Source: Bacilli bacterium (GTDB lineage Bacteria > Bacillota_I > Bacilli_A > RF39 > UBA660). Taken from it: a stretch of DNA of 64,000 bases. The number at the start of each line of letters is the position of its first letter. Positions within the stretch are counted from its first letter, which is position 1. Under the pieces are notes generated by a model. It saw nothing but the letters and a program-made list of their open reading frames with translations, was not told the DNA's origin and searched no databases. The stretch covers positions 24,740 through 88,739 of the forward strand of contig JAGAHP010000006.1 of the NCBI GenBank assembly GCA_017627015.1, given 5' to 3'. A program made the translations under genes and the position numbers. Positions 16,715-25,428 of the stretch are shown in pieces.

Positions 16715-17419
16715 TTATTGATTATTTCTTAGATCTAACACTTTTTTTCTAGTGTAATTTGCTAATTCTTGTGCACTCATCTTCTTATCAGTTATTTCAC
16801 TTGGTTTAAAAGATTCACCAAAAATAACTTTAACACCCTTTTTCGGTACAATTAATCTACCAATTCTTTTAAAGTCTTTATAATCGATATATGTAGGTAC
16901 AATTAAGGTATCGTGTTTTTTAGCAGCTATAAATCCACCTTTTTTAAATTCCTTAATATCACCTTCACCATAACTACATTCTCCTTCTGGAAATAGTATT
17001 AAACCTCTTGTACTTATAGCCTTTTCCATATCTTCTAATTGTTTTTTCATTATTTTTAAATCTTCAGTTTTTCTATCTATTAACACTGAACCAATAGCTT
17101 CAATATATTGATTTATTATTCTATTATCGATTAATTCTTTAGCTGCCGCAAATGGTAATGGCTTATCAATAGAATAACATAAAGCTGCAATATCAAAAAA
17201 ACCAACATGGTTTGAAGTAACTAAAATAGGATCAGATGACTCTACATTTTCTTTTCCTTGAATCTCAAAATCTATTTTAGCTGATTTAATAATATCTTCA
17301 CTAACATTTTGACTTACTTTATAATCATGAATTGGATCATTATGTACCAAATTCTTTTTATAATGATTAAAAATATTTATTGCATTTAATGTAAAGTATA
17401 GTGAATTAACATAAGCCAT
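16715..17419 (-). CDS. plsC: 1-acyl-sn-glycerol-3-phosphate acyltransferase
   Basis: Acylates lysophosphatidic acid to phosphatidic acid at the membrane. The PlsC motifs are present: TSNHVGFFD (HX4D, about residues 65-71), an RKTEDLK block with the conserved Arg, LILFPEGECSYG (FPEG) and a VPTYID box. The 234-residue length is typical. I start at ATG 17419 (MAYVNSLYF), which follows an AAAGGGGGTG site; the upstream in-frame start at 17440 lies before it. The gene follows the glycosyltransferase gene at a short distance, so a common envelope transcript is likely. Confidence 0.92.
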   Translation of the reverse strand: MAYVNSLYFTLNAINIFNHYKKNLVHNDPIHDYKVSQNVSEDIIKSAKIDFEIQGKENVESSDPILVTSNHVGFFDIAALCYSIDKPLPFAAAKELIDNRIINQYIEAIGSVLIDRKTEDLKIMKKQLEDMEKAISTRGLILFPEGECSYGEGDIKEFKKGGFIAAKKHDTLIVPTYIDYKDFKRIGRLIVPKKGVKVIFGESFKPSEITDKKMSAQELANYTRKKVLDLRNNQ

Positions 17420-17442
17420 TTTGCACACCCCCTTTTGCAAAA

Positions 17443-18480
17443 CTATCTTTTATATTTATTAAAAGTAGATAAATATTTAAAGTACAATTTTATAAAATCT
17501 ATTTTTCTAGTTCTATAAATTAATTTAGAAACCTTCTCTTTATTATTTATTAATTTCTTTACCTCTTTTTTTATAAATATATTTATATATTTATTCTCTC
17601 TCCATGAGTCAAATATTTTATCAAATTTTTGAAAATAGTCAAATAATATATCAGTATTTGCTTCTAAAGAATAGTTATTTTTAACTATTTTTGTTATACC
17701 TGTTAAAAATGCATTAGTAAATAATAATGCTTCTATTCTTTGTTTTAACTCTTTTTTTTCTTTTTTATATAAAAATAATACTTCTTCAGCAGCATCCAAA
17801 TAAGATACATGTTTTTCTCCTAAAGTATTAATTAATGAATCAGAAACTTGATAATAATAATAAATGACATCTTTTATAAAAACCATATTAGTTAATTTGA
17901 GTTTTAATTGATGTTCATAAACTAAATCTTCATATCTTCTTAAATCTTCATTAAAGAATAGTCCTTTTACTAAATCACTCTTTATAAGTTTTCCTGTAAT
18001 ATATGTAGATTTTGTTAATATATCTATATTATTTTGTAAATTACCCATAACAATATCTTCTTTAGGTACTTTATGTTCAGTACAAAAGTATGTTTTATTC
18101 TTGTTATAGTAAATCATTAAATGATAACTATCTACTACATCTGCATTATATTTATCAGATACATCCATCATTCTTTCTATAGCGTTCTTTACTATATAAT
18201 CATCAGCATCCATAAAGAATACATAATCACCAGTAAAAGTTTGTAAACCCATATTTCTAGATTTACTAACTCCTCTATTTATTTCACTATATATTGGTCT
18301 TATTCTTTTATCTTGTGATGCATATTTTTGTATTATTTTCTTTGTATTATCTTTTGATGCATCATCTATAATTATTATTTCTAAATCATCATATGTTTGA
18401 TTTAAAATAGATTTAATAGATCTATCAAGGTACTTTTCAGCATTAAAGGCAGGTACAATTATACTAACTTTTTTATTCAA
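17443..18480 (-). CDS. family 2 glycosyltransferase
   Basis: A 345-residue GT-A fold glycosyltransferase. KVSIIVPAFNAEKYLDRSIKSILNQTYDDLEIIIIDDASKDNT is the family 2 N-terminus; FFMDADDYI supplies the DxD-like metal and nucleotide-sugar site (about residues 90-96). The C-terminal part is helical, basic and lacks transmembrane segments. Such enzymes decorate teichoic acids, capsules or glycolipids; the acceptor is unknown. It starts within the 3' end of trpS (8-base overlap) and is followed by plsC. Confidence 0.88.
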   Translation of the reverse strand: MNKKVSIIVPAFNAEKYLDRSIKSILNQTYDDLEIIIIDDASKDNTKKIIQKYASQDKRIRPIYSEINRGVSKSRNMGLQTFTGDYVFFMDADDYIVKNAIERMMDVSDKYNADVVDSYHLMIYYNKNKTYFCTEHKVPKEDIVMGNLQNNIDILTKSTYITGKLIKSDLVKGLFFNEDLRRYEDLVYEHQLKLKLTNMVFIKDVIYYYYQVSDSLINTLGEKHVSYLDAAEEVLFLYKKEKKELKQRIEALLFTNAFLTGITKIVKNNYSLEANTDILFDYFQKFDKIFDSWRENKYINIFIKKEVKKLINNKEKVSKLIYRTRKIDFIKLYFKYLSTFNKYKR

Positions 18481-19513
18481 AATAATCTATACCTATTGCC
18501 TTTTTAACTTTATTTAACGTTTCGTTTGCTTTAGATATTGCTTTTAAAGTACCCTCTTTTAATATCTTTTCTACTTCATCCATTCTTTCTTCATAATATT
18601 TTCTTTTTTTCCTAATTGGCTCTAATAAATCTTCTAATACTTGATATAAAACCTTTTTAATTGTTACATCACCTAGTCCACCTTTTTTATATTGTTCTTT
18701 CATTTCATTAAGTGAACTAAAATCAGAATATTTACTTATTTGATCATCTGTACTAAATACATCTAAATAAGTAAATACCATATTACCTTCTACTTTACCA
18801 GGATCTTCTATTTTAATATGATTTGGATCAGTATACATACTCATAACTTTTTTATATACTTCTTCTTTAGTATCAGCAAGATATATACCATTTCCTAAAC
18901 TCTTACTCATTTTTGCATTACCATCTATACCTGGTAATCTTTGAGCAATTTTATTATCTTGTAAATATGCTTCACATTCTCTTAAAGTTTCTCCATATAT
19001 TCTATTAAAAGTTCTAACTATCTCATTAGTTTGTTCTAGTAAAGGTAATTGATCATCACCTACTGGAACTATATTAGCATCAAATCCTGTTATATCAGCA
19101 GCTTGACTTACTGGATAAGATAAAAATCCAGCCGGAACACTTTGTTCAAAACCTCTTTGTTTTATTTCAGTTTTAATAGTAGGATTTCTTTGTAATCTTG
19201 AAACTGTAACTAAATTCATATAGTAATAAGTTAAAGTAGTTAAAGCATTAACTTCTGATTGAATAAAGAAAGTTACTTTATCTGGATTTAGTCCTACACT
19301 TAAATAATCAAGTATTACTTCATGTAAATTATCTTGAATCTTTTTAGGATTATCAAAATTATCAGTTAAAGCTTGTGCATCCGCAATCATGACATACATT
19401 TCATCATAATTACCTTCTTCTTGTAGTTTAACTCTATTCTTTAATGATCCTACATAATGTCCTAAATGTAATCTTCCTGTTGGTCTATCCCCTGTTAGAA
19501 TAATATTACCCAT
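18473..19513 (-). CDS. trpS: tryptophanyl-tRNA synthetase
   Basis: Class I synthetase of 346 residues. The HIGH-type signature is in RLHLGHYVGSL (about residues 14-24) and the KMSKS loop is KMSKSLGN (about residue 202). TGDRPTGRLHLGHY and PVGDDQLPLLEQTNEIVRTFN are characteristic of TrpRS. No T-box is visible upstream; it begins immediately after trmD (1-base gap), so it depends on the rimM-trmD transcript, unlike serS and tyrS. Confidence 0.98.
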   Translation of the reverse strand: MGNIILTGDRPTGRLHLGHYVGSLKNRVKLQEEGNYDEMYVMIADAQALTDNFDNPKKIQDNLHEVILDYLSVGLNPDKVTFFIQSEVNALTTLTYYYMNLVTVSRLQRNPTIKTEIKQRGFEQSVPAGFLSYPVSQAADITGFDANIVPVGDDQLPLLEQTNEIVRTFNRIYGETLRECEAYLQDNKIAQRLPGIDGNAKMSKSLGNGIYLADTKEEVYKKVMSMYTDPNHIKIEDPGKVEGNMVFTYLDVFSTDDQISKYSDFSSLNEMKEQYKKGGLGDVTIKKVLYQVLEDLLEPIRKKRKYYEERMDEVEKILKEGTLKAISKANETLNKVKKAIGIDYFE

Positions 19514-19514
19514 A

Positions 19515-20618
19515 TTATCTACTCCTTCCCTTTTTATTATTATAATTTACTGTTTGTATCTTTTCCATTTCTTTAATAGCTACTTCATTTTTTAAAGCAT
19601 CTAATTTAAGCATTATCAATGATAAATATTCATTATCAATATTTTTAGCATAAGTAGTTATTATAAGAGCTTGCATTCTTTCTATTTCTCCAAGAACATA
19701 TCCAGCACCCTCATCATCTGTCTCATCATTTAATACAATTTGTACTTGTTTTAATAATGTATTTAATTTCTTTTGTAAATTCTTTTTAGCTATTTTTGAT
19801 ATAAATGATGGTTCTACAAGCATAACTTTATTTACATTAAACTTATCTTTTTTCTTAGGTGTAAAATCATATGCATCATCCATATTTATATTAATCATCT
19901 TTTTTTCTGATGTATCATTTATTAAAGAATATTTTCCTATTATTTTTCTTTCTTTTTTATTTATTAAATCTGGTCTCTTTTCTTTTGTTTTCTTATATTG
20001 TTCTTCTTTACGCCATTCATCTATTTTTTCATGATCACCAGATAACAATATATCAGGCACCTTCATACCTCTATATTCTCTTGGTTTAGTAAAAGTTGGA
20101 TAATCTAGTAAATTATCATTAAATGATTCTGTTTCAATTGAATCTTCTTCAATAACACCTGGGATTAATCTTGTTACTGAATCTGTTAAAACCATTGCTG
20201 GTATTTCTCCACCTGTTAATACATAATCACCAATACTGATTTCTTCATCAACAATTTCTAATATTCTTTCATCAAAGCCTTCATAGTGACCACAAATAAT
20301 AATAAGATCTTTTTCTTTAGATAATTTTTTAGCCATATCTTGGTTATAAGTTTTTCCTTGTGGAGTCATTAATATAACTTTAGTATTTTTCTTTTTTAAA
20401 TCATCTACTGCTTCAAATATTGGTTCACACATAAGAACCATACCTGCTCCTCCACCATATGGAGTATCATCTACTTGCTTATGTTTATTTTTAGAATAAT
20501 CTCTTAAATTTTTAATATTTATATCTACTCTCTTTGAATCTATCGCACGTTTAATAATTGATTCAGATAAGAATCCATCAAACATCTTTGGAAAAAGAGT
20601 TAATATATTTATTCTCAT
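19515..20618 (-). CDS. trmD: tRNA (guanine37-N1)-methyltransferase with C-terminal extension
   Basis: SPOUT methyltransferase making m1G37 in tRNA, which prevents +1 frameshifting. The TrmD core (about residues 1-230) has PYGGGAGMVL, CGHYEGFDERI and SIGDYVLTGGEIPAMVLTDSVTRLIPGV, then DYPTFTKPREYRGMKVPDILLSGDHEKIDEWR. The protein has 367 residues whereas TrmD is usually about 230-250. The extra C-terminal part (about 235-367) includes a linker and a helical segment (PSFISKIAKKNLQKKLNTLLKQ onward). No frameshift is seen, so this is a genuine extension. It overlaps rimM by 4 bases (ATGA). Confidence 0.95.
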   Translation of the reverse strand: MRINILTLFPKMFDGFLSESIIKRAIDSKRVDINIKNLRDYSKNKHKQVDDTPYGGGAGMVLMCEPIFEAVDDLKKKNTKVILMTPQGKTYNQDMAKKLSKEKDLIIICGHYEGFDERILEIVDEEISIGDYVLTGGEIPAMVLTDSVTRLIPGVIEEDSIETESFNDNLLDYPTFTKPREYRGMKVPDILLSGDHEKIDEWRKEEQYKKTKEKRPDLINKKERKIIGKYSLINDTSEKKMININMDDAYDFTPKKKDKFNVNKVMLVEPSFISKIAKKNLQKKLNTLLKQVQIVLNDETDDEGAGYVLGEIERMQALIITTYAKNIDNEYLSLIMLKLDALKNEVAIKEMEKIQTVNYNNKKGRSR

Positions 20619-21091
20619 AGTAATCCCCCAATTTCTTTGAAGTAAATCTTATTATCCTCTATTTTAATTATTAAATCTTTAACATAAGGAATAAGTACAT
20701 CTCCAACTTTTAAATTATCATTTGCCTTACTATTATACATTACTCCTGTTACTTTTCCTAGTGTTTTTTCACCAATTATTACATCATATCCTATTAAATC
20801 TTCAATATATACTTCTCCATCATCTAAAACTAAATCTTCTTTATTTATATATACTTGTCTTCCTTTTAAATATAATACTTCATTTATATTAGTAAAACCT
20901 TCAAAAGTAACCATATCAAATATTTTATGGAATCTATAACTATTAACAATAAATTCTTCTTTTTCTTTTCCTACATAAAATTTCATACCTTTTTTAAACA
21001 CTTTATCTTTATGTCTAAAATCAGATAAAATTCTAAGTTCTCCTTTAATACCATGAGTATTAACAATTTTACCTATATTTATAAATTCCAT
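20615..21091 (-). CDS. rimM: 16S rRNA processing/ribosome maturation factor RimM
   Basis: Assists late 30S head assembly, binding S19. The 158-residue protein has the N-terminal RimM beta-barrel (INIGKIVNTHGIKGELRIL) and a C-terminal PRC-barrel ending in VPYVKDLIIKIE-like IPYVKDLI and KIYFKEIGGLL. The stop codon TGA overlaps the trmD start, showing TGA used as stop. A ribosome site GTGAT precedes the ATG. rimM-trmD is a conserved pair. Confidence 0.95.
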   Translation of the reverse strand: MEFINIGKIVNTHGIKGELRILSDFRHKDKVFKKGMKFYVGKEKEEFIVNSYRFHKIFDMVTFEGFTNINEVLYLKGRQVYINKEDLVLDDGEVYIEDLIGYDVIIGEKTLGKVTGVMYNSKANDNLKVGDVLIPYVKDLIIKIEDNKIYFKEIGGLL

Positions 21092-21099
21092 ATTATCAC

Positions 21100-21531
21100 C
21101 TACTTTATATATTCTTCTAAACTTATTACCTCTATATTATTTTCTAATAATAAATCTGTAAGTATTCCATTACCATTTACTAAATTACCATTAAAAGTAC
21201 CATCATATATTTTACCTTTTCCACATGCTGGACTTCTATCTTTTAATATTACTTTTGTAACATTAAGCTTTTTAGCTAGTTCAAGTACTTCTTTTGCACC
21301 TTTTTCATATTCTTCTGTAACATCTACTCCATCTATATTAATTACTCTTCTTTTTCCGTTAATATATTTAATCTCTGATGGTTTTCTTGGAGTTGTTAGT
21401 CCTCCTAATTGCTCAGGACAAATTGGTATAGCCTTACCTTCTTTTACTAAATTAAAGATTTTTTCATTATAATTATTCTTACCATTATATTTACAATTTA
21501 AACCCGCTAGACACGCACTTACTAATATCAT
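21100..21531 (-). CDS. DUF523 family protein
   Basis: A 143-residue protein of the DUF523 (YbbK-like) family: ILVSACLAGLNCKYNGKNNYN at the N-terminus, ICPEQLGGLTTPRKPSEI in the middle and LKDRSPACGKGKIYDGTFNG near the end. Conserved cysteines at about residues 6, 12, 38 and 104 suggest a metal or redox centre. Biochemical role unknown. It lies between the TrmH-type methyltransferase gene (6 bases) and rimM (8 bases), so it belongs to the same transcript. Confidence 0.9.
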   Translation of the reverse strand: MILVSACLAGLNCKYNGKNNYNEKIFNLVKEGKAIPICPEQLGGLTTPRKPSEIKYINGKRRVINIDGVDVTEEYEKGAKEVLELAKKLNVTKVILKDRSPACGKGKIYDGTFNGNLVNGNGILTDLLLENNIEVISLEEYIK

Positions 21532-21537
21532 AACTAC

Positions 21538-22254
21538 CTACTTACTTAATTCATATAAAATAATAGATGCCGATACTCCTACATTTAAACTCTCACAATT
21601 TTCATTCATTTTTATATAGATATTTTTATCAACAACATCTTTTACTTCACCTGAAATACCATTTCCCTCATTACCCATTATTATAGCATATTTACCTGTC
21701 TTTTTAACATCCTTTATATCTATTCCGTTTACAACATCTGTACCATAAACTGTATAATTATTATCTTTTAAATCATCTATTATATCTAATATATCATCTC
21801 TTATTATATTAAGATGAAAATTCATACCTTGGCATCCTCTTAGTACTTTTGTATTATATAAATCAACTGATGTTTTAGATAGAACTATATTTTTAACATT
21901 AAAAGCTACTGCAGATCTAATAATAGTACCTAAATTACCTGGGTCTTGTACTCCATCTAAAATAATAACATTACTATCTAAATTAATCTTATTATCAACT
22001 ATTTCACATACACCTACTATATTAGTATTTATATCACTAATAGTATTCATTACTTTTTCAGATACTTCTATCTTTTCAACATCTAAATCTATATCTCTAC
22101 CAGAGAATATTACTGATTTTAAAACACCAGCTTTATAAGCTTCTAAAACTAAATGTTCTCCCTCTACTAGAAATAATTTATATTGATCTCTATATTTTTT
22201 TTCTTTTAATTTTCTAATATCTTTAATTCTACTATTATCAACTGACTCAATCAT
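21538..22254 (-). CDS. TrmH/SpoU-family RNA 2'-O-methyltransferase
   Basis: A 238-residue SPOUT RNA methyltransferase with an N-terminal L30e-like substrate-binding domain (KEKKYRDQYKLFLVEGEHLVLEA) and a C-terminal SpoU domain. SpoU motifs visible are DPGNLGTIIRSAVAF (motif 1), AIIMGNEGNGIS (motif 2) and IYIKMNENCESLNVGVSASIILYEL (motif 3). It resembles the YsgA/RlmB-like rRNA methyltransferase group; the target nucleotide is uncertain. Its start overlaps the stop of the downstream-reading YgjP-type gene by 4 bases. Confidence 0.9.
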   Translation of the reverse strand: MIESVDNSRIKDIRKLKEKKYRDQYKLFLVEGEHLVLEAYKAGVLKSVIFSGRDIDLDVEKIEVSEKVMNTISDINTNIVGVCEIVDNKINLDSNVIILDGVQDPGNLGTIIRSAVAFNVKNIVLSKTSVDLYNTKVLRGCQGMNFHLNIIRDDILDIIDDLKDNNYTVYGTDVVNGIDIKDVKKTGKYAIIMGNEGNGISGEVKDVVDKNIYIKMNENCESLNVGVSASIILYELSK

Positions 22255-22886
22255 TCTTGTAACTCCTTTCTAACTTTTTTATATTCAGGACAGTTTTCAG
22301 AAACTAATTCCCAAAAAGATTTACTATGATTAAAATGAATAAAATGAGATAATTCATGTACTATAACATAATCTAAATATTTAGTATCTTTGTATATCAA
22401 TTCACTATTTAATGTAACCTTTTTTAAACTCTTATTACATACTCCCCATCTAGTAGACATCTTTCTAATAACTAGATTTGGATATGGAACTTTCTTTGAG
22501 AATCTATTATAAACCATATCTAAATGTTCTTTAAAAACTATCTTCATTTGTTTTTTATACCATTTTTCTATTTCTGATTTATTCTTTACATATAATGTAC
22601 CATTTTCAAAACAGGATTTCTTTATACTATCAATTACTACTACATTAATTATTTCTCCTAAATAATAGTAATCTAATTTTTTTTCTATTCTTTTTTCCAT
22701 TTTTTCTATTTGTTTTTTAATAAATGGAATATTTGAATTAATAAATTTCTTTATTGCAAAATTAGGTGTTAAATATGATGTTGTTACATATATATTTAAA
22801 TCTTCTTTTACTCTTAAATATGTATTCTTATTATTTTTCTTTTCTATAATTACATCATATACTATTCCGTCAATTTCAATCTGCAT
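22251..22886 (-). CDS. YgjP/SprT-like zinc metalloprotease domain protein
   Basis: A 211-residue protein of the YgjP (DUF45) family. The zinc site VIVHELSHFIHFNHSKSFWELV contains HELSH and a third ligand His 9 residues later; STRWGVCNKSLKKVTLNSELIYKDTKYLDYVI precedes it as in all members. Function unknown, but it is often linked to nucleic-acid processing genes. Transcribed first in the run YgjP-TrmH-DUF523-rimM-trmD-trpS, with overlaps or very short gaps throughout. Confidence 0.88.
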   Translation of the reverse strand: MQIEIDGIVYDVIIEKKNNKNTYLRVKEDLNIYVTTSYLTPNFAIKKFINSNIPFIKKQIEKMEKRIEKKLDYYYLGEIINVVVIDSIKKSCFENGTLYVKNKSEIEKWYKKQMKIVFKEHLDMVYNRFSKKVPYPNLVIRKMSTRWGVCNKSLKKVTLNSELIYKDTKYLDYVIVHELSHFIHFNHSKSFWELVSENCPEYKKVRKELQE

Positions 22887-22911
22887 AAAACCACCACTTA
22901 TATTTTAACAT

Positions 22912-22946
22912 AAAAAAAGATATAAAACATAGTCTTATATCTTTTT
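22912..22946 (-). terminator. rho-independent terminator of the tyrS operon
   Basis: Stem AAAGATATAA/TTATATCTTT with a run of T residues on the minus strand. It contains the stop codon of the 123-residue membrane-protein gene. Confidence 0.8.
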
Positions 22947-23306
22947 ATTTAACATATGTAACGCAATTAATAATACAATTGTTACACCTAAAGAAACAAA
23001 GAAATTAATTTTATAAGATTTATACATTCTACCTTGTTCTTTCTTATATTCTAAATAATAAGTAGTACAAGTTTTCTTTCTTTCAGTATCTAATTCTTTT
23101 ATACATGCATCATCAGTACATTCATATTCTAATTTATCAATAGCACAAACTTTTTCAGAATACTCTTTATAAGATAATACATTACCTCTATTTAATATTT
23201 GTATTCCTGTTGAAACAAATATAACTATTGAAAATATAGTTGCGATTATTAAAATAGCATTTACAACTTTTAAAAATGTATCCTTTTCTTTAGAAAAATA
23301 TTTCAT
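22935..23306 (-). CDS. two-helix membrane protein, unknown
   Basis: A 123-residue protein with hydrophobic helices at about residues 13-33 and 98-118 and an extracytoplasmic loop between them. The loop contains four cysteines (CAIDKLEYECTDDACIKEL...KKTC) that could form two disulfides. Basic residues at the N-terminus and at the final KK suggest both ends inside. It follows tyrS by 11 bases and is the last gene of the T-box(Tyr) operon. Family not recognised. Confidence 0.55.
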   Translation of the reverse strand: MKYFSKEKDTFLKVVNAILIIATIFSIVIFVSTGIQILNRGNVLSYKEYSEKVCAIDKLEYECTDDACIKELDTERKKTCTTYYLEYKKEQGRMYKSYKINFFVSLGVTIVLLIALHMLNKKI

Positions 23307-23317
23307 ATTATCACTCC

Positions 23318-24550
23318 TTATTTAATAATAACTAAATAGTACTTTTTCTTACCTCTTCTTACTACTATATATTTATTATATAACGAAGCTTCTTTATTTA
23401 CAAGATATTCTGTATCAGTTACTTTTTCTCCATTTACACTTATTGACCCATTATTAATAAATTCTCTAGCTTCTCTTTTACTAGATAAAATACCAGTATC
23501 TACTAAAGCATCTACTATATTCTTTTCTTCATCTAATTCATAAGTTTCAACACCACTCATAGCATCTTTTAATTCTTCTTCTGATAGATCTTTAATATTT
23601 CCACTAAATAATGCTTCACTTATTTTAACTGCTGAGTTATAACTTTCTTCATCATGAATGAAAGTAATTATTTCTTTAGCAAGTGTCTTTTGAGCAAGTC
23701 TTAAATGTGGTTCAGCATTATGTTTTTCTAGTAGACTTTCTATTTCTTCTTTAGATAGGAATGTATATTTCTTTAAATAATCTTCCATCATTACATCCTC
23801 AAAATTTAATATGTATTGATACATTTCATAACTAGATGTTTTATTTTTATCAAGCCATAATGCATTACCATAACTTTTTCCTAACTTCTTACCTGTTGAA
23901 TCTACAATTAATGGTACTGAGAACGCTAATACTTCTTCATTATTTAGTTTTCTAATTAATTCTATACCAGTCGTTAAATTACCCCATTGATCTGATCCAC
24001 CAAATTGCATATCAACACCATATTTTTCATGAAGATATTTAAAATCATAACCTTGCATTAACATATATGAAAATTCAGCATATGAAATACCAACTTCCAT
24101 TTGTCTTTTTACTAAATCTTTGTTAACCATATAAGCAACATTAATATATTTACCAATATCTCTTAAAAAATCAACATAATTATAATTCTTAAACCAATCA
24201 TAGTTATTTAATACTTCTATATCTTCTCCAAATAGTTTTTTCATTTGAGCTTTAATCTTTTCAAAATTAGAATCTACTACTTTTTCATCAGATTTTTCTC
24301 TTTCACCTGTTCCTCTTGGATCTCCTACTCTTCCTGTTGCGCCACCTACTAAAACTAGTGGTTTATGACCCGCTCTTCTTAATCTTTCTATTATTAAAAA
24401 TGTAGGAAATTGTCCAATATGTAAACTTTCGGCAGTAGGATCTGCACCTATATAAAATGTTAATCCACCTGCATTTAATTTTTCTTCTAAATCTTCCCCT
24501 GCTTCGTCTTTAATTAAACCTCTCCATTTTAATTCATCATAAAATTTCAT
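23318..24550 (-). CDS. tyrS: tyrosyl-tRNA synthetase
   Basis: Class I synthetase of 410 residues. The HIGH motif appears as HIGQFPTFL (about residue 45), the tyrosine-binding YMLMQGYDFKYL and GGSDQWGN segments are intact, and the KMSKS loop appears as KLGKSYGNALWLD (about residue 230). An S4-like domain forms the C-terminus (DTGILSSKREAREFINNGSISVNGEKV). It overlaps the HAD gene by 4 bases and stands behind a T-box with a UAC (Tyr) specifier. Confidence 0.98.
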   Translation of the reverse strand: MKFYDELKWRGLIKDEAGEDLEEKLNAGGLTFYIGADPTAESLHIGQFPTFLIIERLRRAGHKPLVLVGGATGRVGDPRGTGEREKSDEKVVDSNFEKIKAQMKKLFGEDIEVLNNYDWFKNYNYVDFLRDIGKYINVAYMVNKDLVKRQMEVGISYAEFSYMLMQGYDFKYLHEKYGVDMQFGGSDQWGNLTTGIELIRKLNNEEVLAFSVPLIVDSTGKKLGKSYGNALWLDKNKTSSYEMYQYILNFEDVMMEDYLKKYTFLSKEEIESLLEKHNAEPHLRLAQKTLAKEIITFIHDEESYNSAVKISEALFSGNIKDLSEEELKDAMSGVETYELDEEKNIVDALVDTGILSSKREAREFINNGSISVNGEKVTDTEYLVNKEASLYNKYIVVRRGKKKYYLVIIK

Positions 24551-25179
24551 AATAATTCCTCCAATTCCTTTATATCTTTAATTTTATTTTTATATTCATA
24601 CATTCCTTTAGGATCATATAAAATAGCATCTAATCCTGCGTTAATCGCACCATTTATATCTATATTCATACTATCACCTATCATAATGCATTCTTCTTTC
24701 TTATGAGGTCCACATGCCTTTAAAAATGCCTCTTCATTAGGTTTGTTTTTTATATCTTCTGTAAAGTACATTTCTTTAAAGTATTTATCCATACCAACTT
24801 TCTTTAATCTTTCTATTTGACTATATGCAAACCAGTTAGATAAAACTACTAATTCGTATTTTTTTGATAAGTACTCTAGTGTTGGAATAATATCTTTATC
24901 TTCTTCTCTATAGCAGTTACATAGATATTTCATCCAAACATCTGCGAATGTATCTGGTACATCAACATCACATTTTTCTCTAATTAGCTTTGCCATATTC
25001 TTTCTATCAAAATGATCATAATAATTTTCATAACTATTAATTATATCTATAACACTTTTTAATTCTTCTTCAGTATACTTAACTCCAAGTTCATCTAGAG
25101 CTTCTTTATAAGTATCATCATATTCATCAATCCATTTCATCAAAGTATTATCTTGATCAAATATAATTCTTTTTATCAT
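24547..25179 (-). CDS. HAD-superfamily hydrolase (YjjG-like)
   Basis: A 210-residue HAD phosphatase. Motif I is FDQDNTLMKW (Asp nucleophile, DxDxT), motif II VLSNW, motif III Lys in NKPNEEAF, and motif IV MIGDSMNIDINGAINAGL. Relatives dephosphorylate nucleotides or phosphosugars; the substrate is unknown. I start at ATG 25179 after TAGGAGGC; the track-length start would lie upstream of that site. It is the first gene behind the T-box(Tyr), so it is co-regulated with tyrS. A role in tyrosine or nucleotide housekeeping would be inference. Confidence 0.88.
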   Translation of the reverse strand: MIKRIIFDQDNTLMKWIDEYDDTYKEALDELGVKYTEEELKSVIDIINSYENYYDHFDRKNMAKLIREKCDVDVPDTFADVWMKYLCNCYREEDKDIIPTLEYLSKKYELVVLSNWFAYSQIERLKKVGMDKYFKEMYFTEDIKNKPNEEAFLKACGPHKKEECIMIGDSMNIDINGAINAGLDAILYDPKGMYEYKNKIKDIKELEELL

Positions 25180-25197
25180 AATGCCTCCTAAAAACAA

Positions 25198-25395
25198 AAA
25201 AATTCCTATGATGTAAGGACTCTTATAAGCGGTACCACCTTACTTCATAGAAACTATGCTCTTTAATCTTAACGCGAAATACGATTTAACTCAAGGCAAT
25301 GTATTTTCATTAATTATATGTTTAAGTTTTCACCAACCACTTAAATCTCTTATGTTCATTTAATTAATTACTATTTTGCCAATCAACATTAACAA
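25198..25395 (-). ncRNA. T-box leader, tyrosine specific (UAC specifier)
   Basis: On the minus strand: AAGAGATTTAAGTGGTTGGTGAAAAC holds the AGAGA and GGTTGGTG stem I motifs in the distal stem; the specifier loop reads GAAAATACATTGCC with UAC (Tyr) at 25301-25303; and AAGGTGGTACCGC (25229-25241) is the T-box proper. A long terminator hairpin, CTATGAAGTAAGG with CCTTACATCATAG, is followed by TTTTTTT at 25198-25204. It precedes HAD-tyrS, so specifier and synthetase agree. Confidence 0.94.
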
Positions 25396-25399
25396 CTTT

Positions 25400-25428
25400 A
25401 TTCTAATATATATTTACTAGGATGTCAA
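25400..25428 (-). promoter_or_regulatory. sigma-A promoter of the T-box(Tyr) operon
   Basis: Minus-strand TTGACA (25423-25428), 17-base spacer, TAGAAT (25400-25405). The -35 lies inside the last codons of the DUF488 gene, which ends at 25417. Confidence 0.75.
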
